In this document: positions 1 through 9,304 of the stretch, piece after piece
Position numbering within the stretch: the stretch's first letter is position 1
Layout of the letters: every line of letters starts with the position of its first letter
DNA from: Actinomycetes bacterium
Lineage (GTDB): Bacteria; Actinomycetota; Actinomycetes; Propionibacteriales; Propionibacteriaceae
Reading direction: 5' to 3'
DNA: 30,575 nucleotides
NCBI GenBank assembly: GCA_023460935.1
Contig: JAEWOI010000036.1
Location: 1-30,575 of the forward strand
Program-made: the position numbers and the translations under genes
The notes under the pieces: model-generated
The model's input: only the letters and a program-made list of their open reading frames with translations
What the model was told of the DNA's origin: nothing
Database searches by the model: none

Positions 1-216
1 GACACGCCCACGGCGACCCCCACCGACACGCCCACGGCCACCCCCACCGACACGCCCACGGCAACCCCCACCGACACGCCGACCGCAACGCCGACCGGCA
101 CGCCCACGGCGACCCCCACCGGCACGCCCACGGCAACGGCGACCGCGACGTCGACGGCCACGCCCACTCCCACCGGCACCCCGACGGCGACCGCGACGGC
201 AACGCCGACCCCGACC
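1..216 (+). repeat. 24-bp tandem repeat coding DTPTATPT
   Basis: Six units of 24 bp lie at 1-24, 25-48, 49-72, 73-96, 97-120 and 121-144, decaying into degenerate Thr/Ala/Pro codons to about 216. The first three are near identical, with differences at third positions; later ones swap Asp for Gly (GAC to GGC). Being in frame and a multiple of three, copy number can change without breaking the reading frame. More copies probably lie to the left of the window. Confidence 0.9.
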
Positions 217-495
217 CGTTCGGCTGCGCCAGCACCGTCCCCGACGGCCTATCCAGAGCCCACCCACGCGCCCCCGCCGCCGACGCCGAGCCCCACCGTG
301 AGCTCCGCGGAGCCCGCACCGGAGGAACCTGCACCCGAGCCGAAGCGCACCCTCACCAACGCGCTGCCCAGCCATCCCGCCAGGGAACTGCTCAGCGAGA
401 CCGCCGAGCACCTGCAGGCGGCCAGCAAGGCCGGCGCCGCCAGCCGGACCACCGAGGCCAAGAGCCTTGCCGGGCAGCCGGTGGAAGGCACGTGA
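1..495 (+). CDS. C-terminal part of a Thr/Pro-rich surface or secreted protein (5' truncated)
   Basis: The open frame runs from the window edge to TGA at 493-495, so the start lies outside. About 72 codons encode a DTPTATPT-type repeat, followed by a Pro/Ala/Glu-rich stretch. A short charged tail of about 45 residues follows that could form a helix (HPARELLSETAEHLQAAS). Thr-Pro repeats of this kind are typical of extended, often glycosylated, wall-spanning stalks in actinobacteria. The catalytic or anchoring part is therefore probably in the missing N-terminus. The tail has no LPXTG signal or membrane helix. The stop overlaps the GTG start of the next gene, a VanY-like lipoprotein that is also Pro/Thr-rich, which suggests linked envelope roles. 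The family cannot be named from this fragment. Confidence 0.7.
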   Translation, partial: DTPTATPTDTPTATPTDTPTATPTDTPTATPTGTPTATPTGTPTATATATSTATPTPTGTPTATATATPTPTRSAAPAPSPTAYPEPTHAPPPPTPSPTVSSAEPAPEEPAPEPKRTLTNALPSHPARELLSETAEHLQAASKAGAASRTTEAKSLAGQPVEGT

Positions 496-1271
496 CCCCT
501 GGCCACAGCGTGGCCGCCGCGACAGTGGCACTGCTGCTCGCGCTCACTTCCTGCACGTCGCCGGCCGCAACGGCGCCGCCGGCCGTCCCTCCGGCCAGCC
601 CCACCACCGCTGCGCCCACGGCCACCGTGGCGCCGACCAGCGCCAGCCCCACCCCTTCCGCCAGCCCGAAGCCGACTCCGAAGCCGAGCAGCACTGCACC
701 CGCGAAGGACACCCGCAAGGGCAGGCAGCTGAACCGCCCGTACGAGGTGGCCGGGGTGATCGTCGTCAGCCGCAAGCACCGGATCACCCGCGCCTACACC
801 CCGCCCCGGCCCACCGGCCCGTACAGCCTCACCCGGGAGGCAGCCGGCGCCCTGCGCAAACTGACCGCAGCCGCCCGGCAGGACGGTGTGCGGGTGGTCG
901 TGCGCAGCGGTTACCGCAGCTACGCCCAGCAGGCAGCGCTGTTCAAGCGGCAGCTGGCCACCTACCCCAGCGAGGCGCTCGCCCGCCGCTACAACGCCGA
1001 GCCCGGCCGCAGCGAGCACCAGACCGGCCTCGCAGTCGACCTCTGGGACGGGGTCACCTGGGGTCTCGGCGTGCGCAACACGGCCACCGGCCGCTGGCTG
1101 TGGAAGCACGCGCGGGAGTTCGGCTTCATCCTGCGGTACCCGCCGGGCAAGGAGAAGATCACCGGCTACGCCTACGAGCCGTGGCACTTCCGCTACATCG
1201 GCACCGGGCACTCCCTGAAGTTCAAGCCACGGTCGGCGAAGACGCTCGAGGAGTACCTCGGCATCGACTGA
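492..1271 (+). CDS. VanY/DacB-type D,D-carboxypeptidase lipoprotein
   Basis: 259 aa, predicted zinc D-alanyl-D-alanine carboxypeptidase of the M15B (VanY) family, which trims the terminal D-Ala of peptidoglycan stem peptides outside the membrane. Residues 7-21 form a lipoprotein signal (hydrophobic run ending LTSC, Cys21). Residues 22-75 are a Pro/Thr/Ser-rich tether. The catalytic domain spans about 85-255. It carries SGYRS (139-143), the zinc motif SEHQTGLAVD (174-183, ligands His176 and Asp183) and EPWH (229-232, general base Glu229 and third ligand His232). The GTG start at 492 overlaps the upstream TGA, with GGAAGG just before, so translation is probably coupled. All catalytic residues are present. 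Known relatives act in wall remodelling or glycopeptide response, but no vanHAX genes are nearby, so housekeeping trimming is likelier. Confidence 0.9.
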   Translation: MTPGHSVAAATVALLLALTSCTSPAATAPPAVPPASPTTAAPTATVAPTSASPTPSASPKPTPKPSSTAPAKDTRKGRQLNRPYEVAGVIVVSRKHRITRAYTPPRPTGPYSLTREAAGALRKLTAAARQDGVRVVVRSGYRSYAQQAALFKRQLATYPSEALARRYNAEPGRSEHQTGLAVDLWDGVTWGLGVRNTATGRWLWKHAREFGFILRYPPGKEKITGYAYEPWHFRYIGTGHSLKFKPRSAKTLEEYLGID

Positions 1272-1321
1272 GCTGGACCGTCCGGGCTACGCCGGCGGCT
1301 CCGGGGCGGAAGAATGTCGCC

Positions 1322-3571
1322 ATGAGCACCCAAGAGCAGGCCGCGCCTGCGTCCGGGCTGCCGGGAGCGGGCAAGCGGATCGGCATCCTCACCAGCGGCG
1401 GCGACGCCCAGGGCATGAACGCGGCCGTCCGCGCCGTGGTGCGCACCGCGGTGACGCTCGGCGCCCAGGTGTATGCGGTCTACGAGGGCTACCAGGGCAT
1501 GGTGGACGGCGGCGCCGGCATCAGGCAGCTGGTCTGGGAGGACGTCGGCAGCATCCTGCACCGGGGCGGCACGGTGATCGGCACGTTCCGGTCGAAGGAC
1601 TTCCGCGAGCGGGACGGTCGCCGGCGCGCGGCCCGCAACCTGCTCGAGCACGGCATCGACCGGTTGATCGTGATCGGCGGGGACGGCTCCCTTTCCGGGC
1701 TCGACCAGTTCCGCTCGGAGTGGCCGCAGCTGCTCGCAGAACTGGTCACGGCCGGCGAGCTCGAAGCTGACGTGGCTGCGGCGCACCCGGCGCTGATGTT
1801 CGCCGGCCTGGTCGGATCGATCGACAACGACCTGGTCGGCACCGACATGACCATCGGCGCGGACACCGCCCTGCACCGGATCGTGGACGCGATCGACGCG
1901 CTCTCCAGCACCGCGGCGAGCCACCAGCGCAGCTTCGTCGTTGAGGTGATGGGCCGCCACTGCGGCTACCTCGCGCTGATGAGCGCGATCGCCGGCGGCT
2001 GTGACTACGTGCTGGTCCCGGAGAACCCGCCCGCGCCGGGCTGGGAGCAGCGGATGTGCAACGCACTGCACCGCGGTCGGGCCGCGGGCCGTCGCGACTC
2101 CCTCGTTGTGGTCGCGGAGGGAGCCCGCGACCGTGAGGGCAACCCGATCACCTCCGGCTACGTGCGCCAGGTGATCGAGGAGGTCCTCGGGGAGGACGCC
2201 AGGGTCACCATCCTGGGCCACGTGCAGCGTGGAGGCTCCCCCAGCGCCTACGACCGGTGGGCTTCCACCTGGCTGGGCCACGAGGCGGTGCTCGAGGTGC
2301 TCACCGCCACGCCCGAGACCGCCGGGCCGGTGCTCGGCTTCCGTGGCAACCGCGTGACCCGCGTGCCGCTGGTGGAGGCCGTGGCCCGCACCCGGCAGGT
2401 GCCAGAGCTGATCGCAGCAGGCGACTACGCGGGCGCGATGGCGATGCGGGGCGGATCCTTCAACGAGGCCGCCACGATCTTCGCCGAGCTCGTCGAGCCC
2501 AGCCGCATCGACGCACCGCAGGAGTCGAGACGGATCGCGATCCTGCACGCCGGCGGGCTGGCCCCCGGCATGAACGCCGCAGCCAGGGACGCCGTCCGCC
2601 TCGGCATCAGCCGCGGGCACACCATGCTGGGCGTCCGCGACGGCTTCCCCGGGCTGCGGGACGGCCTCATCGACGAGCTCACCTGGGGCGACGTCGAGGG
2701 CTGGCTGACCGACGGCGGCGCCGACCTCGGCACAAGGCGGACGATGCCGGCTGTGGAGGAGCTCTACCGGATCAGCCGCTCGATCGAGGACCACCGGGTG
2801 GACGCGCTGCTGATGATCGGCGGGTGGAACGGCTACCAGGCCGCCGGGCTGCTGCACCGGGAGGCGGACCGGTTCCCGGCGTGCGGGCTGCCGATCGTGT
2901 GCGTCCCCGCGTCGATCGACAACAACCTGCCCGGCTCGGAGCTGGCGATCGGGGCGGACACGGCCCTCAACGTGATCACCGAGGCCGTCGACCGCATCAA
3001 GATGTCGGGCAGTGCGTCCAGGCGGGCCTTCGTGGTGGAGACCATGGGCCGCTACTGCGGCTACCTCGCCCTGATGAGCGCAATCGCCGGCGGCGCGGAG
3101 CGGGTCTACCTGCACGAGGAGGGCATCTCGCTCGAAGCGCTGCAGGAGGACCTGGAGTGGCTGCGCCACAGCTTCTCCTCCGGCCGCAAGCTGTTCCTCG
3201 CGATCCGCAACGAGAACGCCAACCCGCTGTACTCCACCGACTTCCTCGCCCGGCTGCTCGAGCAGGAGGGCCAGGGGCTCTACGACGTGCGGCAGAACAT
3301 CCTGGGCCACATCCAGCAGGGCGGCTGCCCCACCCCGTTCGACCGGCTGCTGGCCGTGCGGCTGGTGTCCCGGGCGCTCGACCTGGTGGCCGCAGAGTTC
3401 GCCGCCGGCACCACGGGCAGCCACTACCTGGGGCTGGTGCAGTCGAAGGTGAAGGCGTTCGACCTCAGCGAGATGGCCGCAGAGATGGACGTCCGCTACC
3501 GCCGTCCCAAGGACCAGTGGTGGCTGGCCCTGCGGCCGGTGATGAAGGCCGTCGCCGACGCCGCCGTCTGA
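1322..3571 (+). CDS. pfkA: Tandem-fused 6-phosphofructokinase, eukaryote-like two-domain form
   Basis: 749 aa, more than twice the usual bacterial length of about 320 to 340 residues. It contains two complete PFK folds and would phosphorylate fructose 6-phosphate to the 1,6-bisphosphate in glycolysis. The N-half (18-390) keeps the active site: SGGDAQGMN (25-33), GGDGS (119-123), SIDND (166-170) and MGRHCGY (210-216). Gly at 165 just before SIDND and the Gly in GGDGS point to ATP rather than pyrophosphate as donor. The C-half (403-740) keeps the fold and sugar-binding motifs (MGRYCGY, GHIQQGG) but has GGWNG at 500-504 and SIDNN at 531-535. It lacks key Asp residues and is probably regulatory, as in animal and fungal PFK. 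ATG 1322 is preceded by GGAAG; a long upstream in-frame extension is only the shadow of the VanY gene. It stands 50 bp after that gene. Confidence 0.93.
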   Translation: MSTQEQAAPASGLPGAGKRIGILTSGGDAQGMNAAVRAVVRTAVTLGAQVYAVYEGYQGMVDGGAGIRQLVWEDVGSILHRGGTVIGTFRSKDFRERDGRRRAARNLLEHGIDRLIVIGGDGSLSGLDQFRSEWPQLLAELVTAGELEADVAAAHPALMFAGLVGSIDNDLVGTDMTIGADTALHRIVDAIDALSSTAASHQRSFVVEVMGRHCGYLALMSAIAGGCDYVLVPENPPAPGWEQRMCNALHRGRAAGRRDSLVVVAEGARDREGNPITSGYVRQVIEEVLGEDARVTILGHVQRGGSPSAYDRWASTWLGHEAVLEVLTATPETAGPVLGFRGNRVTRVPLVEAVARTRQVPELIAAGDYAGAMAMRGGSFNEAATIFAELVEPSRIDAPQESRRIAILHAGGLAPGMNAAARDAVRLGISRGHTMLGVRDGFPGLRDGLIDELTWGDVEGWLTDGGADLGTRRTMPAVEELYRISRSIEDHRVDALLMIGGWNGYQAAGLLHREADRFPACGLPIVCVPASIDNNLPGSELAIGADTALNVITEAVDRIKMSGSASRRAFVVETMGRYCGYLALMSAIAGGAERVYLHEEGISLEALQEDLEWLRHSFSSGRKLFLAIRNENANPLYSTDFLARLLEQEGQGLYDVRQNILGHIQQGGCPTPFDRLLAVRLVSRALDLVAAEFAAGTTGSHYLGLVQSKVKAFDLSEMAAEMDVRYRRPKDQWWLALRPVMKAVADAAV

Positions 3572-3582
3572 CCTGGCTGACC

Positions 3583-3679
3583 GGGGACGGTTCCGAACGC
3601 GCCGGCGTCCCTCCGCGCACGAAATGGGGACGGTTCCAATTACCGTTCATGAATCGTAATTGGAACCGTCCCCGTTTCG
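3583..3679. repeat. REP-like palindromic element with GGGGACGGTTCC heads
   Basis: Arms at 3620-3643 and 3656-3679 are inverted copies of 24 nt with one mismatch (a T/C difference), around a 12-nt loop that itself contains TTCATGAA. The word GGGGACGGTTCC occurs inside the arms (3626-3637, inverted at 3662-3673) and again, direct, at 3583-3594. The element fills the gap between the convergent PFK and alcohol dehydrogenase genes and ends 2 bp before the latter's stop. It could act as a bidirectional terminator. The isolated third copy and near-perfect arms also fit a dispersed REP element. No U-tract follows the stem. Confidence 0.75.
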
Positions 3680-3681
3680 AG

Positions 3682-4728
3682 TCAGAAGGTGGAGGTGTCG
3701 ATCACGTAGCGGTAGCGGACGCCGGCGGCGACCACCCGGTCGTAGGCGGCATCGATGCCGTCGCCGCCGATCACCTCGACCTGGGCGGCCAGGCCGTGCT
3801 CTGCGCAGAAGTCGAGCATCTCCTGGGTCTCGGCGATGCCACCGATGTTGGAGCCGGCCAACACCCGCCGCTGGCCCACCAGCCCGCCCAGCTTCAGTTC
3901 CACCGGGTGCTCGGGCAGCCCGACGTCGACCAGCACTCCGCCGGTGGAGAGGCAGCCGATCAGCGCGTTCAGGTTCTGCTCGCCCGAAACCGTGCTGACG
4001 ATCAGGTCGAAGCTCTTGCGCAGGTTGCGCAGCGTGCCGGGTTCGGAGACGGCGTGGTACGCCTTGGCTCCGAAGCGCAGGCCGTCGGCCTCCTTGGCCC
4101 TCGTCTGGCTGATCACGGCCACCTCGGCACCCATCGCTGCTGCGATCTGGACGCCCATGTGCCCCAGGCCACCCATGCCGACGATCGCCACCCGCTTGCC
4201 CGGCCCGGCGCCCCAGCGCTTGAGCGGCGAGTACAGCGTGATGCCGGCGCACATCAGCGGGGCAGCCTGGGCGAGGTCGATCCCTTCGGGGATGTGGCAG
4301 GCGTAGTCCTGTTCGACCGTGAAGCAGGTCGAGTAGCCGCCATCGGTCGGCTTCCCGTCTCGGCCGACGCCGTTGTAGGTCCAGATCGTGCCGCCGGGAC
4401 CGTCGCAGAACTGCTCGTCCCCGGCCCGGCACTGCTCGCACTCGCCGCAGGAGTCGACGAAGCAGCCCACGCCGACCCGGTCACCGACGGCGAACTTCGT
4501 CACCTCGGCCCCGACCTGGCGGACGATGCCGGCGATCTCGTGGCCGGGCACCAGCGGGTACTTCACCGGGCCCCACTCGCCCCGGGCGGTGTGGATGTCG
4601 GAATGGCAGATCCCGGCGTAGTGGATGTCGAAGAGCACCTCGGTCGGGCCGGGCTCACGCCGCTCGATGGTGGTGCGGGTGAACCGTCCGGTGGGTCCGT
4701 CGATGGCGTACGCGGTGGCTGCGGGCAT
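3682..4728 (-). CDS. Zinc-dependent alcohol dehydrogenase, CAD/YahK-like
   Basis: 348 aa medium-chain dehydrogenase/reductase, expected to interconvert primary alcohols and aldehydes with NADP(H), in the cytosol. Catalytic zinc ligands are Cys41 (GICHSD), His63 (PGHE) and Cys160; structural zinc ligands are Cys94, Cys97, Cys100 and Cys108. The nucleotide-binding Rossmann motif is GMGGLG at 184-189. This layout and length match the cinnamyl-alcohol-dehydrogenase-like group (YahK, AdhC), which often reduces toxic aldehydes. The start MPAATA is chosen because AGAAGGAGC lies 6 to 7 bases upstream (4730-4740); further in-frame Met codons upstream run into the neighbouring palindrome. The gene stands alone, downstream of the UvrA-like gene but separated from it by a 72-bp palindrome, so it probably has its own transcript. 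Confidence 0.92.
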   Translation of the reverse strand: MPAATAYAIDGPTGRFTRTTIERREPGPTEVLFDIHYAGICHSDIHTARGEWGPVKYPLVPGHEIAGIVRQVGAEVTKFAVGDRVGVGCFVDSCGECEQCRAGDEQFCDGPGGTIWTYNGVGRDGKPTDGGYSTCFTVEQDYACHIPEGIDLAQAAPLMCAGITLYSPLKRWGAGPGKRVAIVGMGGLGHMGVQIAAAMGAEVAVISQTRAKEADGLRFGAKAYHAVSEPGTLRNLRKSFDLIVSTVSGEQNLNALIGCLSTGGVLVDVGLPEHPVELKLGGLVGQRRVLAGSNIGGIAETQEMLDFCAEHGLAAQVEVIGGDGIDAAYDRVVAAGVRYRYVIDTSTF

Positions 4729-4775
4729 GTTGCTCCTTCTTGGCGGTGCTGCTGGGTGCATTGTGCCCCGAACAC

Positions 4776-4847
4776 CCCCACTACCCCGCAAGCTGTGAGT
4801 TGGCCGGTGATGTCACCGGCCAACTCACAGCTTGCGGGGTAGTGGGG
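4776..4847. repeat. Perfect 35-bp-arm palindrome between UvrA-like and dehydrogenase genes
   Basis: Arms 4776-4810 and 4813-4847 are exact reverse complements with only TG between them. Part of the arm reads CGCAAGCTGTGAGTTGGCC. It lies 17 bp after the UvrA-like stop and 47 bp before the dehydrogenase start, so the RNA would form a very stable hairpin that could end the UvrA-like transcript. The perfection of the arms exceeds what termination needs. This suggests either recent insertion of a mobile palindrome or maintained gene conversion between the arms. Confidence 0.85.
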
Positions 4848-4864
4848 AGGGGCAGGGGGAGGGG

Positions 4865-7213
<2,349 letters not shown>

Positions 7214-7274
7214 CGTCGTCCTCGATCGTTCGGCGTCGGTGCGTGCCTGCTGCCAGTCCGGACGGCACATCGGC

Positions 7275-7685
7275 TCAGGCCAGTTGCTGGATGCGGACCA
7301 TATTGCCCGCCGGATCGCGGAAAGCGCAGTCCCGCACACCATAGGGCTGGTCCACCGGCTCCTGCACCACCTCCGCGTCGGCTGCCTGCAGCTGCTCGAA
7401 GACCGCGTCCAGGTCGGGGGTGGCCAGCATGATCCACCCGTAGCTGCCCTTGGCCATCATCTCGGTGATCACGCGACGCTCGTCCTCGGTGATGCCGGGG
7501 TCGGCGAAGGGCGGCGAGAGCAGGATGCAGGTGTCGGGCTTGCCCACCGGCCCGACGGTGATCCAGCGCATCGCGCCCTTGCCCACGTCGGTGCGCACCT
7601 CGAAGCCCAGGAGGTCGCGCCAGAACGCCAGCGACTCCTCCGGGTCGGTGTGCGGCAGGACGGTGGTGTGAATGGTGAGTTCCAT
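7275..7685 (-). CDS. VOC-family (glyoxalase/bleomycin-resistance fold) protein
   Basis: 136 aa single-chain VOC protein. It opens with the typical LTIHTTVLPHTDPEESLAFW, where the first strand supplies a metal ligand or equivalent. A middle block has LATPDLDAVFEQL, and it ends with FRDPAGNMVRIQQL, the usual C-terminal strand with a conserved aromatic/DPxGN turn. The ligand-binding Glu common near the end of metalloenzymes is not evident, so it may bind or sequester a compound rather than catalyse. The ATG at 7685 lies 10 bp after the AraC gene's stop with only a weak ribosome site, suggesting translational coupling. Its neighbours, an AraC regulator and a UvrA-like protein, suggest resistance or detoxification, but the substrate is unknown. 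Confidence 0.85.
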   Translation of the reverse strand: MELTIHTTVLPHTDPEESLAFWRDLLGFEVRTDVGKGAMRWITVGPVGKPDTCILLSPPFADPGITEDERRVITEMMAKGSYGWIMLATPDLDAVFEQLQAADAEVVQEPVDQPYGVRDCAFRDPAGNMVRIQQLA

Positions 7686-7695
7686 GTGGTCCAAG

Positions 7696-8139
7696 CTAGG
7701 CCGGACGCAGCGGTGGCGCTTCTCGATTCCTGACCGGTCTGGTGACCCGCTTCGCCACGCACGCTGGCAGCCCGATCGGGTCGCTGGCCGCCCTGGCCCG
7801 GTAGGCGCTGGGCGACATGCCGACCAGCTCGGTGAAGCGGGTGCTGAACGTGCCGAGCGATGCGCACCCGACGGCGAAGCACACCTCGGTGACGCTGAGT
7901 TCACCTGCGCGCAGCAGCGCCATCGCCCGCTCGATCCGGCGGGTCATCAGGTAGGAGTAGGGCGATTCCCCGTAGGCGCGGCGGAACTGCCGGCTGAGGT
8001 GCCCCGCAGAGAGGTGCACACCCCGCGCCAGCGCTTCCACGTCCAGCGGCTGCGCGTAGTCCCGGTCGATCCGGTCCCGCACCTTGCGGAGCAGGGCCAG
8101 CTCGCGCAGCCGTTGGTCGGCAGCCGGTGTGGTGGCCAT
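7696..8139 (-). CDS. AraC-family transcriptional regulator, DNA-binding domain only
   Basis: 147 aa. Almost the whole protein is a double helix-turn-helix of the AraC/XylS type (about residues 18-116). The first HTH contains SAGHLSRQFRRAYGESP; the second contains VTEVCFAVGCASLGTFSTRF. It lacks the N-terminal effector domain of typical 280-300 residue members, resembling SoxS/MarA-like stand-alone activators, and has a basic tail of about 30 residues. ATG 8139 is the first in-frame start after the DUF2200 gene stops at 8196. It is the promoter-proximal member of a unit with the VOC and UvrA-like genes (gap 10 bp to the former) and is the obvious candidate to regulate them. With no sensor domain, activity would depend on expression level or on direct binding of a small molecule. 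Confidence 0.9.
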   Translation of the reverse strand: MATTPAADQRLRELALLRKVRDRIDRDYAQPLDVEALARGVHLSAGHLSRQFRRAYGESPYSYLMTRRIERAMALLRAGELSVTEVCFAVGCASLGTFSTRFTELVGMSPSAYRARAASDPIGLPACVAKRVTRPVRNREAPPLRPA

Positions 8140-8195
8140 GCCGGGAATGCTGCCAGTCCTGCGCCGGCGCTGCCCAGGGGTTCTTCTACGCCGGC

Positions 8196-8561
8196 CTACC
8201 CTGCGGTGGCGCCCTCCCGCAGGATGGCGGAGAGCTTCCTCCCCCTGGCCAGTTCGTCCACGAGCTTGTCCAGGTAGCGGATCTGGCGCATCAGCGGGTC
8301 CTCGATCTCCTCCACCCGGTAGCCGCAGATCATGCCCTTGATCAGGGCCGCGTTGGGGTTCAGCAGGGGCGCCTGGACGAAGAACGTCTCCAGGTCGGCG
8401 CCGGAGTCGAGCACGCGCTGCAGCCCTGCGGCGTCGTAGCCGGTCAGCCAGCAGATCACCTGGTCCACCTCGGCCCGGGTGCGGCCCTTGCGCTCGGCCT
8501 TCTGGACGTAGAGGGGGTACACCGCGGCGAAGCTCGTGCCGAAGATCCTTGGTCTGGCCAC
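8196..8561 (-). CDS. DUF2200 family protein
   Basis: 121 aa, recognised as the uncharacterised DUF2200 family from VYPLYVQKAERKGRTRAEVD near residues 15-34, the ICWLTGYD segment, and the C-terminal block with IEDPLMRQIRYLDKLVDELA. No catalytic motif or membrane segment is visible. It is a small cytosolic, mostly helical protein with many charged residues. The start is GTG at 8561; an ATG just upstream is out of frame. It lies 56 bp upstream of the AraC gene on the same strand, so the cassette could read DUF2200-AraC-VOC-UvrA-like. The hairpin-rich region 8650-8796 precedes it. Family function is unknown to me. Confidence 0.85.
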   Translation of the reverse strand: MARPRIFGTSFAAVYPLYVQKAERKGRTRAEVDQVICWLTGYDAAGLQRVLDSGADLETFFVQAPLLNPNAALIKGMICGYRVEEIEDPLMRQIRYLDKLVDELARGRKLSAILREGATAG

Positions 8562-8649
8562 GGCGCCATTCTCGCACCGCGCCCGTGGAGCGGAGGGCCC
8601 GGAACTGCGTAGCCGCGGCGTTGCGGCTTGTCACCCGTCCGGGGTCTGT

Positions 8650-8763
8650 GCCGCTCCCGCGGCTGCCGGGTAACGTCTGCCTCGGCCTCCTCCAGGGTTC
8701 CGCCAGCCCTGGGGGCGCAACTCATGCCGATCTCCGGGGGGCAGCCGGCAGCAGGTTGTGCGC
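8650..8763 (-). ncRNA. Candidate structured RNA or 5' leader of the DUF2200 gene
   Basis: On the minus strand three stem-loops follow one another. Stem 1: 8755-8763 (GCGCACAAC) pairs with 8715-8721 (GTTGCGC) with a bulge, enclosing TGCCG/CGGCA (8746-8750 with 8725-8729). Its 16-nt loop holds a run of six cytosines. Stem 2: CCAGGG/CCCTGG (8707-8712 with 8692-8697). Stem 3: GCCGC/GCGGC (8659-8663 with 8650-8654) around a GGGA loop. The six-C loop is reminiscent of the actinobacterial 6C small RNA, but the second C-run has only five and lies outside a loop. No protein frame here looks real. It could equally be a cis-leader. GC-rich DNA forms hairpins easily, so this remains a candidate. Confidence 0.35.
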
Positions 8764-8772
8764 TAGCGACTT

Positions 8773-8796
8773 CCTCGAAGAGGGATAGCTTCGAGG
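8773..8796 (-). terminator. Perfect 8-bp inverted repeat after the rhodanese gene
   Basis: CCTCGAAG (8773-8780) and CTTCGAGG (8789-8796) pair exactly around an 8-nt loop. It lies 35 bp past the rhodanese stop, where a terminator would sit, although no T-run follows. It could alternatively be the first hairpin of the structured stretch 8650-8763 or a regulator site. Confidence 0.5.
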
Positions 8797-8830
8797 GGCT
8801 CGCAGCAGGCCTGGCGCCCTCTTCCCGGGT

Positions 8831-9304
8831 TCAGTCGACGACGACCTCACCACCGGCGGCCTGCCAGGCGAGGATGCCTCCGCTCAGGTCGAAGCTGTTG
8901 GTGAACCCCAGCTCGGCCAGCGCGGCCAGCGCGGCCCTCGACCGGCTGCCACTGCGGCAGTAGACGGCGTAGGTCAGCGACTTGTCCAGCTCGGCCGCAG
9001 CCGCGGCGAAACCCGGCGAGCCGATGTCCAGGTTGGTGGCCCCGCGCAGGTGGCCGGCGGCGAACTCCGCCGGCGTGCGCACGTCGAGCAGCACCGTGCC
9101 CGGACGCGCCAAGGCGGCGGCGAAGTCCGCAGTCGGCAGGCTCGCCGCGGAGGCCGGTGCAGCTGCGGGCGGAGGAGCCGGGGTCCCCCCGGTCGAGCAA
9201 CCCCCGAGCAACACGGCCACCACGGCAAGCGCGGAGGTTGCCGCCAACCGCGTCCGGCGCCTGCTCCGGGCAGCCACCCCGCGGAGGTTCCGGCTGGCTG
9301 CCAT
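8831..9304 (-). CDS. Rhodanese-domain lipoprotein
   Basis: 157 aa. Residues 1-36 form a lipoprotein signal: Arg-rich start, hydrophobic stretch 20-33, lipobox LGGC with Cys36. After an Ala/Pro linker comes a single rhodanese domain (about 56-155) with the N-terminal LLDVRTPAEFAAGHL block and the active-site loop CRSGSRS, whose nucleophile is Cys116. Such proteins carry persulfide sulfur or act in thiol and cyanide chemistry, here on the outer face of the membrane. ATG 9304 is preceded by GGAGGT at 6 bases, which settles the start against a longer in-frame extension into the divergent region. It is divergent from the FMN reductase at 9493 (188 bp apart), so the two may share regulation. The substrate is unknown. 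Confidence 0.92.
   Translation of the reverse strand: MAASRNLRGVAARSRRRTRLAATSALAVVAVLLGGCSTGGTPAPPPAAAPASAASLPTADFAAALARPGTVLLDVRTPAEFAAGHLRGATNLDIGSPGFAAAAAELDKSLTYAVYCRSGSRSRAALAALAELGFTNSFDLSGGILAWQAAGGEVVVD

Noticed and set aside
1..216. CRISPR-like array at the left end
   Set aside because: The 24-bp units are directly adjacent with no spacers and encode an in-frame Thr/Pro repeat.
492..1271. Vancomycin-resistance VanY
   Set aside because: The fold fits, but there are no vanH, vanA or vanX genes or VanRS regulators nearby.
467..1321. Upstream extension of the phosphofructokinase frame
   Set aside because: It lies in another frame of the VanY gene; the ATG at 1322 has a good ribosome site and the PFK fold starts 18 residues later.
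8640..8763. SAM-IV riboswitch on the minus strand
   Set aside because: An ATGAGT and a CCAGGG/CCCTGG stem look similar at first, but the conserved GGCAACCCTCC segment and the closing GGTGATGACC-type strand are missing.
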